This document shows positions 33,907-46,020 of a stretch of DNA of 64,000 nucleotides, piece after piece. Under the pieces are notes generated by a model that was not told where the DNA came from, ran no database searches, and worked only from the letters and a program-made list of their open reading frames with translations. Position numbers and translations under genes: made by a program. Within the stretch, counting starts at the first letter, position 1, and each line of letters begins with the position of its first letter. The stretch covers positions 1,616,637-1,680,636 of the forward strand of contig SCFE01000037.1 of assembly GCA_004352715.1 (NCBI GenBank), written 5' to 3'. The DNA is from Hofstenia miamia (lineage: Eukaryota > Xenacoelomorpha > Acoela).

Positions 33907-36900
33907 ACATATTCATATTTGCAGCATTTATTTTTACTGTTATTTGTTCACAATTTGAGGAAATGAATCCAACTATTGAGTATTATCTGTAAAAAAGGCA
34001 TAGGGCACACACTTGAGCCTTTTATATGCAATGCACAATCATCATTGCATGAAGAGCCATGGCTAGGAGAAGGGCAAAAGGGCATGGTGCTTCATGCTGG
34101 GTCTCTTGGCCCCCTTCCTTTTCTGCCCAGATAACAATTAAAGGGCTAAACAACATTGTTTTGTATCGTTATGTGGTTGTTTTATGTATCAAAAACAATG
34201 TTGTTTTAATGCCAAAATGGTACCATTTCTTTGGTCTAAACAATGTTGCTTCAACAATGTCACATTAGGTTGCTTTTTGGTTGTTTTTTATGAATATAAA
34301 AGCAGCATTTCAAGGTCATACCAATATTGTTTTATATTGTCACATGATTGTTTTAGCATTACTTTTATATGCAAAATAACATTTTATATTACTAAACAAA
34401 CACAATCCCAATAAAGGGCAAACCAATATCTTTCAGATACTGTTAAACATATTTAATACAAAGATTTGTTAAACATTTAAATGAATGTATTGAATATAAA
34501 TGATAGCAATGAGTATACAAATCTGCCAAATTTAACAAAAATTTAAAAATCTAAAATTAATAAAATTTTGAAATAGTACTTTCTTAAATCATGAAAAATG
34601 TCATTTGCTCAAATATTACTTTTTTATTTAACAGTTAATTTCCAAGTGTCCAAATATTCATGAATAAATTATTTTGAAAATTCACTTATCTGGTATATTA
34701 TAATTTTCACAAATTTAAAATTTCAAAAAGGTTTCACAAACCCTTTTTTTATATTAAAAGGATCTAGTAGTAATGTAGTATATTTACATCCCTAATTTGT
34801 AAATTGATAATATATGTTGATTTAGTACTATTGTGATGATAGTCAATGTACAATTAGTGATTTAATATTCTTTGTATTCTGATTGGTTGCTCATATGAGG
34901 AATCCATTTTGTTGGCATAATTTGAATATCAGACATCACAGTATCTTTTAAATATTTTGTTTTGCTATTACTCACAATTTGATAATAAGTGAGTTACTGT
35001 TGTCTATTATTTGTAAACATGAAAATGTATGATTTCTGTTAATTTAAGTTTTGCTACCCTAGCTTCCAGTTGCTTTTACTTTTGATATTATAGATTTCCC
35101 CATCCATATATTTGATTAACATTATCTTTTAGCTTTTTCTGGATAATATACTTTTACTAAATTGCCCTTTTATTATATTTTATCTTATATATTTTATTTA
35201 TTTATTTGATCCGTATGATCAACACTTAGGGTGTCACTTCAGGCAAAATGTAGGATAACCAGAGGCTCTAAATGGCCCACTGGTTTGACTCCTCTAGTTT
35301 AGGTGATAGTAGGTATTAGGTATAATGATGAGTGCAGTTAGGAAGTGTGGTTTGCATTTAGCTATAATTATTGCATTTTCTCTAGTCTAAAATGAGCTGA
35401 GAATTAGGTGTTGGAAATGGTTCATTGCTTGGCCAGAGGCCTGATTCTGTAAGAAGTTTGGAATTAACATGTTCTCCGAATACTTGTTACCCATGGAATG
35501 AACATGATCTTGTTTTCTCATTAGATAGAATTACATAATAACTAGTAGTTTCATTGGTTGTGTTTTAACACATCTAAAGATGTGTGAGTGTTGCACATGC
35601 TTCTACCACAAGTCAAGCATTCTAAAGTAAGAATAATAAAATGAGTTTTATTTTGAGCATTTGCTCACTGATTATTTATTAGTAATGTTGTTATTATGAT
35701 GTTAGTGGTTGCTGCAACAACCAAAATTATGAAACAACTATAAACAACATACAAACAACCAAAATTGTTATCTGGATGGCATCCTGGATACAAAAACTCC
35801 ATACTATTAACTCTAATACTTTGTAATTATGTTAGAGTGAATACATTTTAGTTAAAGTACATCAAATGATAAAATGCTGTCATATTAAAAAATTCAATGA
35901 AATAGTGGGAAGCTATTTCATATGAGCAAAACTATGATTAATTTATTTAAATTTGCAGAGCCATGGCCCCTAATATGCAAATACATGCCATGGAGCTGAT
36001 TGCATGTAGAGTTAAATGCAAAGTTGATTTTGGTTGTTAAAGTTTCTCATACTCTTATGACTAACAAGATATTTCATAAATGTCATACTATATAAACTTT
36101 AAGTTAATCATATTTTGTCATATACATTCATTTTTTTCAGTGCAAAAACTACTTTCTATGTTAAATTTCCAATTCCTTCACAAAAGAAATGCATTATTAT
36201 TTTTATTATGATTCTCTCTGCACACAATGTGTGAAATATAAATTGAGAAAATCTTTGAATTTAAAAATTTTAACCTGAACTTTATTATGTATGTTCTCAG
36301 ATGATTTTATTATCATTCCCATCAATTTTAGCTATATTTATTTTATAAATTTCATAATATTCTATTTACATTTAGTATTTACATCATATTGACTTAGGCA
36401 TACAGTGAATTATTTCTTGAAGCCCTTGAAGGCAAACCAGAACCTGATTATATCAGTTTTCTTAGGTTGGTATTATTTTTGTTCATTTTTATGGAGAAAT
36501 ATTTAGACGTGTTCCATGCATGGTGTCATTTCCAATAGATGAATTAGTTGGTGATACAGAGGAATGTACTTTCTTCTTTTATAGGTATTTGGTAATAACT
36601 ATAATAATTGTTAAAGTACAATTGTGAAATTATGAATTTCATGAAATCCCTCTAAATTCAGGGAATATGTGAAATTGATTTTTCACTTAACGACTTTATA
36701 AAACCATTAAGCTTGGGTGAGGTTTGTGATTGGGATTAGGGTTATGTTTTTTCCAATGAAATATGATATAGGTATTTTAGAGTATTTTTGAAGTTAGGTA
36801 AGTGGAAAAACAATTTCACAAATTCAAATAAATATTATATTTAACAAAATTTTACTGTAGCATATATATATATATATATATATTTAGCAATAGGACAGAG

Positions 36901-39900
36901 TTTCTAAAAAAAATGTGTGTTTGCATTTTGTATGTAGAAGAGTATTATTGTAATGTATATATAAAAAATTGAATATTATTAATCATAAAAGGATTCTCTT
37001 AACAAATGCTCTAGGGTTGCTTAGATTTACTGGATTTTATAAATGTGATTGTTCTACTTGTTAGCAACAATTTTAAAATTTATTGTCATGGAAACCCAAT
37101 TAACAAAACAGCACTTAAAATGTGCTTATTGGTATTTGCTTTTGAATTTTATAGGGTCACAAATAAACAAGGAAATGCATGTTTTAATTGGTTAAATGTT
37201 AGCTACCAATGGCTTAGTACATGCATATTCTTAGTATTTTTGCCTTCTAAATGGCCATTTTAAGTTCTTGAGGCATGTACATTTATTGCTCAAATGGACT
37301 CATTACTATGAAGAATATTTTCAAGTAGAATTTCAAAGATTTATGCTGCCCAATTGGTTGGAAAAACCATGAAACCCAGAAAATATTATTAAGCAAAACC
37401 AGAGTTCACAAACTTTGAATTGAATTTAAAAAAAAAATTAGATTAGCAGTATAGCTTCTAAAATGTTGCTTCAATCAATCAACAACTTTTTGAGCACAGA
37501 AAACCCTCTATCTGTGTTTACTAATATAGAGAGGAAAAATGAATAATTATAATTTTGAGAGAATTTTGAATTCCAACAACTCTGGTGGGTTCAGAGATTT
37601 TCTTTCACATACTATTTCTGTTTATCTCACTAATATATTGGCCTTATGCTGTCTGGAAAAAATTTTAAGAATAAAGTTTCCTTGGTGAAATTAGCATCAC
37701 ATAAAATTTTGATTCCTACATATTAAGCTTGTATTTCTGGCATTTTTTTTCTTTAAAGTAACAACAATAAATGCTTGACCCAAGCCCAGCCTAGAGCTAA
37801 ATGTTTAGGGATTTAACAATGTGTAACCACGATTAAGTGTTCAAAGTTAGTGCATTTAAAATCATAACTAGGGCAACCAGAATTATGAATTTAAGAAAAC
37901 AAAATATAACCTTACTTTTATTACAAATTATGAATTAATTAAATATTACCTAAATTATTACCATGCATTTTTCAAAATGATGAATATAAAAAGATATATA
38001 ACAAATAAGAAAATTCTTACATATTATAATGGCAATTTTTTAAAGCAATTTCTTCACTAAATTATAATAACAGCTCATATATTGTCATATATTTTTGTGG
38101 CTAAAGTTTGTTTCATATGCTAAGAGTTTTCTCAACATACAGAAACTTTTCTTAACTGCAGCAAATGTTGATTGACATTTTTGTAATTTAGCATACTATT
38201 CCAATGAAATTTCTATCTGCTTTCTTTCCATTATAGCAGTGAAACCATCATTTCATAATTGTGACTTGATATCAGTTGTGGCACTAGGGGTGAATGAGGG
38301 TGGGCATTTTCCACCATTAGAATTGCTCTGCCCAGGGATTGCCCACCCTGAGAAAATTCTGATGCAGAAAAAAAATTAATACTACACAATTTTAGGTCTA
38401 TGGCATTTAAATGTTATTTACATTTATTATTGTCATTTAAATTTTTATGCTTTTTTGTGTCTTTTAAATTTTTAGACATGGATATCAGAAATGTTTTTCA
38501 ATGCACAGAAAAAATAGCAGCAGGCCAATTTTGGATGATTCCTTTTCATCTTCAGAGTCTGGTACTGATGATGAATTTGAAACAGATACATTTTATCAGC
38601 AGCATGTAGAAAAGCAGCTTACAACAACCACCACAAGATCAATTATAAACCAGCTGATGGCAATTTCACACATGATTGCACAAATTCCCACAATCATTTT
38701 TTGGCAAAAAATTATAGAGGATTTAATTAAGACTTCTATTTAACTTTTCCATGGCTAGAATATAGAAAATGGTGAATACTGCTTCTGCTACCAACATTTT
38801 CAGGCTAAGTCCAGAACTCTATATTTGTGCAAATAGTCTATTGGGAAAATGTTAAAGACAAAGGCAATGTTCATGAGATTTTGAAATTTGTAAAAAGTTC
38901 AATTTAAGATGGTCTGAAAATGTGAAATACCTGCATCATGATATTCAAAATGATTTTTTCCAATTATGGCTTCAATAATCAGGAAACAGATTGTCCATGA
39001 AATAATTGAATTTGGAACTGCATTATGTGTTGTACAGTGTTATGATGGAGCATCTGTCATAAGTGGGAAAATAATTGAATTTCAGTCCTGATTTTGAGCT
39101 TTAGCACCTTCTGTTGTGTATGTGCATTGCCATGCTTATAGACTGAACTTGGTCTTTGTAGATTGCCTGAAGAATGTGAAACTTGTGGCTGAGTTCTTTT
39201 CATTTTTGCAGCAATTTTATGTGTTTATCTCAGGATCAGCTGTGCACCATCACTTTAAAGAACTGCTGTTGAAAAATGTTACTGAAAAGTTTGTTGAACT
39301 AAAATTAATCTGTGGTACTAGATGGACTTGTCAGTACTCATCATGTCATGCCATGTGACTTTTAGAGTAATAATACAAACATTAAATCTCTTCAGTGAAG
39401 ACAGTAAGTCTTCAGATAAAATGTTATAAGCAAAATCATTGCTTTCCAATGTTTCTCCAAATTTTGTGGCCTTTCTTATTTCATTTGAGCACATACTGCA
39501 GCACTTCATGGCAGTGTCTAAACCTCTACAGTAATTTACATTGGATCTCTTGGCAGCAAAACATTTTATTACTAATGTGTTAGATGATCTTGTAAAGCAG
39601 TATGAAAATGCTAAAGAAAAAATATCTGTTTCTGATTATTGTTAAGGAAGTTTCATCTGTGATTGCGGAAAAAATAAACTTTTGAGAAAACTTCAAGATT
39701 CTGTTGTAACTGAAAGCATGTATGCATGCATAGTTTAGTTAAAATGATTTAAAGCAGTCACAATCCAGCATTAATTTTTTAAGTTATTTTTGTAATTCTA
39801 ATGAAACTATGCCAAAATATTACTTTTATGACATTTCAGCCACAAATATTACTGAATTTTCCAAAAAACACGAATATGAATTTTTATGACTTTATAATTT

Positions 39901-42900
39901 CTTATTTGACTATGCCCCAGTTATTAAAACCATTGTATTTTAAACAAAATGTAAAATAGACCAACAGATAAAAATATTACTTTTGTGACTTTTTGTTGTC
40001 CTAATTATAACAATTGGAAGTTCAGCTTACAAAAATATAAGTTATAGGCAATTACACTTATTAGCAAAAAGGGAATGGTTTGGTTAAAGGCATGAAATGC
40101 CTGTAGCCACACACAGGGTTTTCGAGTACTGGGAATGTTAAGAACTCGAACTCAAATAAGATTGCAAAACTTGATCAGAAAAACTTGGAAGAGAAATCAA
40201 CAAAACTTGACCTCCAACTCATTTGAAAATCCACCAGAAAATACTGTAAAAATTTAATTTTTTTTAATATCAATTTTCTTACTAATCATGTAAACTATTG
40301 TTTAGCTTAGAATTATTGTAAAAAAATGTTTTTTACTCTAAAAGAACTCAGAATTATAAAAAACTTGATTGAACTCAGAATTTCTTTGAAAAAATTACTC
40401 AAACTCGAATTTGAAACGTAAAAACTCAAACTTGACTCGAAAACCCTGGCCACACAGCTCTAACCTGGCCCATGCCATTTTCAATTTTTATTGTTTTTAT
40501 TGAATTATGTTTACCAAAAAAACAATAATTTAAAGCAACTGATGAGGAGGATATATATGGATTTTTTATTGCTTTAGTTTCCAGTATGATTATACTTAAC
40601 AACACATCTGCAGTAACTTATTTTCATTTTATTACAGTCATAAATTTGATCATTCTCATGAGTGCATTTAAGTATAGGAGTATGCAGCACCTTCTTGACT
40701 GACACTGTTTTGACTTACATATAATATATTTACAATAAAAATTTATTCAATATTAATAATTTATTTTAAAAAGTACATTTTGTTTTTCTATATTTTCATT
40801 TAGTTATTATTCTCAAAATAGCATTTCCAAAAATATTTGGACAGGCATTGTTGAGATTGCACCTACTATTGCTGAAACATGTATACTTTGCCCTAATAAA
40901 GTAGTTTATGCTAAAACATTTTGCAATAAAAGTTAAAAAATATTGAAAACATTTTATAAATACCCAAAATAAGAAATATGCCTTCAAAGAGAAAATGCAA
41001 TTTTTCTTCTAAATTACAATTTCAAATTACTGATAAAATATAAAACCAAAAAACTAAAAAAACACATACAATTATTAAATAAGTTATATAACAATAACAT
41101 TGGCGGATATTTGTGCAGGTGGAGGTTAATATATTACATAATTTTTTCAAAAAAATCATGTGTTGCTGCCTCTGAGTGTACAATGTTTTATAAGACATGA
41201 TTTATCCTAAATTTTAAAACATTTTTTTCATTATAGGTGTAATCTAAATTATCTTTGGTTGATTTCTGGTCAAATATTAATTATTCAATCTCACTGAAGT
41301 GAGTTTTTTAAAAGTATTTTTCAAGTTATTATAAGAATTTTTAAAAATATCAAAATAATTAGAAAAAATACCATGTGGTTATTTAAAGAACTTTTTTTCA
41401 AAGATAAAAATCACAAGTCAAATGTACTAAGTATATTTCCTTCAATTACTCCCACAGTCAAGTGCACTAGGACTTTACACTTTTCCTGTTCTTCATTATG
41501 AAAGAATTGAGTTACCACCAAGACCATAATTTATCTTGAAAATCTCAAAATTCATAGAATTGAAAGATTATTTGAATGTAACAATGCCAAACAGTGGAAA
41601 TTATATTAAATTGATGAAATTCATTCGTTTTGTTTTTTTGTGTTGGACACTATGCCCCTTATGAAACTCGAACTGTTTGGATGATAGGATGTCTTCACAA
41701 CCTAAATATGTGTTCATTTTAATACACAAGACTTCTTAAAAAGATTACTGAATGGAAATGTGTCTATAATTTTTGGCCATTAGCTGTCAAATTTTCAGGT
41801 TCATATATGGACAATAATACATTGAATGAATGTGAACAATAATTATCCTATAAAAATTTGAAAACTTAGGAATAAATTCTAATAAACTCCATTACTTCCA
41901 ATCTCTAAAACCAATGTTAAATTGATTTCAAAATTTCCCCACATGTTGAGATTTGCCAACATTATTAAAAATTACTGATGATATCACAAATCTGAACATT
42001 CAACTATTATAGCGCTGTTGTGAAGAATAGTTTTGCAAAGATTGGTTTATTTTACTTCTATGTTCAATTTTTTACATTCATTTATGATGACACTTTTAGA
42101 CTTGGAATGGTAGTTTGTGCTGATATAAACAAAAGTGATTATGTTTACATCATTAAAATGGTGAGATTTGATGCATATTGGAAATTATGTTTACTTATCA
42201 TTTAGGGCTCATGTCAAGTTTTGGCTGTTCTCCATGACGTTGTCTTAGAACCTAGTGATGACTACCCCACGTTAGAAACACTAGCCCATGGATTTGTAAA
42301 TAACGCAGTAAATCGACCTGATACAGCAATGTCCCGTTATCGCTATTTGCAAATTAATTCTCATCGAGAACAAATTGAGGTTTGTGAGCCAATAGATAGC
42401 ACTCGATACATCGACTACACACAAACTCCTCATGTTGATCTAGAAGAAAATCCAGAAGAAGAAAATGTAGATGATATTATTAGCCTAAGTGAGTTACATA
42501 GTCAAACTTTAGCTTATGTTTCTACTAGTCTGTCTTTAACTATATTATTCATGATTTTAGTAGAAAACGTAATGAACTTTTAGTCGAAAACTCGAGTGAT
42601 AGTGTTAGGTGTTTGATATAGACAAAAAATATTTAACCTAAAGCTGTCTCAAAGATAGCCTCGTTTTATCTAATGCTGAAATTCACAAATCTTTGTGTAA
42701 AATATATATATATATATATCGCTTTGATTTAAACTATGAAAAAATGCATGTGTGTCTTGTAGTAATGTTATTTTAGTGCTGCTCGTGCACGCGCACTTCA
42801 AAAATGTTTTCTTGCCCGTACCTACTCTATATGTTAACTTTTTCAAAGATGTATTTATCAAAAAGTTGTAACTTCATTTTTAAGATATACAAAGTGTGCA

Positions 42901-45900
42901 ATGTAAAATTTAAGTGTATCTGTACTAACACATTACAAGTGATATATAGGGTTTCGTGGGATCGCCTAGATCCATGAGATTTGCTGGGAATGGGCCCTGT
43001 ATGGGACTGTGACTCAAAATTGATATTCTTGGACCATAAACATAGATTTTAATTACTTATTCTTAATGTGGTCTAGACTAGATCTTGAAATTTATTTAAT
43101 AAACTCTACATAGAATATATTATTTTAATTTTTGCTAATTGTGTACATACTCTTGATATCATTTTTGTAGATAATAGTTATTCTAAATGAGACTGGTTTG
43201 AAGCAAATTGTTGCTAGTCTTAGCTAAGACTTAACTACCCCCAGACTAGATAAGCAAAAATTCTAGTTTCACTGAAAATATAAAAATATAGCAAAAATAT
43301 TTATTATTTTAGATTAATCTGTATTTTGAAAATAGAGATTTTATAATTTTTTGAGCTATTCCTTTAATATTAATTTTTCAAAAAAAAACTGTAGCAGAGG
43401 TAATACGACTATTGATTGTTATATTTTTTTTAAAATGCAAATCGAATGAATTTAAATGCAATAAAATAAAAAAGAAGGCGAAGGCATTTAGTGGTTCTTA
43501 GCCCCTTCATTAACACTCACAAATGCAAAACCCCTACACTACCTAATATTTTGTAGAAATTTCACTGGTATTTTGAATTCCACAATATTCCTATAAATAT
43601 TAAATAGTAATACTAACAAGAATACCCAATTTATACGTGTTTTGTATTTTATGACCTTGATGTGCTGTGTCATGCAAAACAACAGCTTTTTGCGGCTGGG
43701 TTGTGTTGGTTGTTTTTGAAATAATTCACGCAACGAAAAGGAAGTATATATATATATATATATAGTAGTCATTCTGTTCTTAACAGTATTCTAAATAATT
43801 CTGTACTTAGGTACAATTGACAGTGATAGTATTGATGGAAACTATCGAGCCGAAAACTTCAAAGAAAATGTGTTCGTAGAAGTCGAGACACTAGGCCCCT
43901 ACGATGACTTTGTAAGCTATAGTTTATCAAAAGTATATATAGTATCATTTCTATCATTATTTATAAGCTTTCTTAATAAAATGCGCTTCTCAATGTTTAT
44001 ATATTACACAGTATCTGTTTTGGAAACCTCAGAATTAACTCACTTGATGTACAACATATGATTCTATTGAAAGTTTTTTCAATTTGCTGATGATTGTACA
44101 TTTTTTGCGTAAAAAACAATTTATGATTATTCCTAAGTGCTTGAATTTTTAACATACCTGATTTAGTTTTGTCATATTCAGTCCAACTAAATGAACGACC
44201 ATGTAGAACATCATATATAAAATTGTTCTTGTATCATTGAATAAATTTCATTTTTTCTAAACATATACTATTATCAGTGGGGTAGCCAGGGGGCGATGAT
44301 GCCATGACCTCCTTGGGTTGGTCATCCATACTCTATGTAGCCTTTTTTCAATCCGTCCTGCCCTTTCATAAGCACACATGAAGTTAAACCCTCCCACAAC
44401 TGCAGCACAGGGAAACAGTTTTTTGTCTAGGTTTAAGATGAAGAGATAGAAATTAAACAAACTAATAATTAGCCTCCTAGAACTGTAGATCTTAATCTGA
44501 TTACTTAAAAATTTTTCTCAGTATCACTGCATTTTTTAACTTTCTCTTTTTACAGGTGTCCTTACAGTGTACTTCTTTTCTGCCTGCAACCCATGCTATA
44601 GTAATTTAGTGTTCTTATCCATTGACTAAGCTATCTTGCTTCTTCTATGAACTAAAATCAGGCTATAGGCCTAGTGTCTCCCTGCTTTTGCTTCTGTTCA
44701 TATTCACTTTATATAATATATACAGTGGGCTACCATAAGTTTTTAGCCAAAAGAAAAAAATGTCTTTAATTTTAAACTTTAATTATTCAACAACAACATA
44801 ACAAAGAAATGTAATATTAACAACTAGTATGGAGTAGAACCTCCTTTTGCCATTTTTTGTGTTTTTATGCAGTTTTACATTGACACTACCAAGTTATCAA
44901 TGATTGATTGGTTCATGTTAACCCACTCTTTTAACAAGGTTGCTTTCAGAGTTGATACCGATGAAATCTTGCTGGCAGATTCCCGAAGCTTTCAATCAAA
45001 GTGCTCCCAAACATGATCTATCACATTCATGTATGGGCTTTGAGCCACCCATGGTAATGACCTAATACCGTGTAATCTTTTCTAGGCTTGAGTACCTTTG
45101 CTTGTGTGACAAGAAGCCCCATCTTCTTGAAAATCATAGACATTTTTATCCATATTATTAGTATCAAATACTGGTAATAGACCTTTCTCTAATATCTCAC
45201 AATATTTTGGGCCATTCAACCGTTCTTCAACGAAGATTAGCTCTGACCTTCCTCCGAACCAGAAAGAACCCCACACCTAGCTCACCATGTTTGACAGTTG
45301 CCTGCAAACATTCAGCCTTCCAAGTCTCTGCCTGATTTTTCCAAACATAAACCTGCCTTGAATTTGAATACTGACGGAATTTGCTTTCATCTGACCATAT
45401 TACTGACTTCCAAAAAGTATCGTCTTTGCACTCAAATTCTCGTGCCCAATCCATTCGCTTCTTCTTGTTGACATTAGAAATTCGGGGCTTCTTCCTTGCA
45501 ACTCTCCTTTGGTATCCTAATTCTTTTAAAGCTTTTCTCACTGCATAGGGTGACAATTCCATGGTAGTAACAACATCTTTGACACTTTTACGGCGGTTTT
45601 TTATGACTTCCCTTTTCAATGCTCTTTTCATTCGAACCGTCACGATAGGGGGTCTTCCTGAACGATGTTCAATGCTGCAATTGCCCTCTTCATTAAATTT
45701 ATTAACAATATTATTGATTGTTTGATGATAAAGCTAGAAATGCCTAGCAATTTCTCGATTTGACTTGCCACACTGATGCCACCCAATTATCTGCCCTCAT
45801 TTAAATTCACCAATGTCTTTGCATCCTCATGTTTTCATTGCTAAATCTTATTTAATCAGCATTCACAAGTAACATTTATATAATATCAACAAATTATATC

Positions 45901-45964
45901 AGAAAAAGAGGAAGTACTATTAAGAAATTTAAAAATATCGTTAAAATCACATGTGACTAAAAAC

Positions 45965-46020
<56 letters not shown>

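Noticed and set aside
38285-38360. GGGTGGGCATTTTCCACC...TTGCCCACCC as a separate small hairpin element
   Set aside because: More simply the terminal region of the dead hAT that follows; no independent target duplication.
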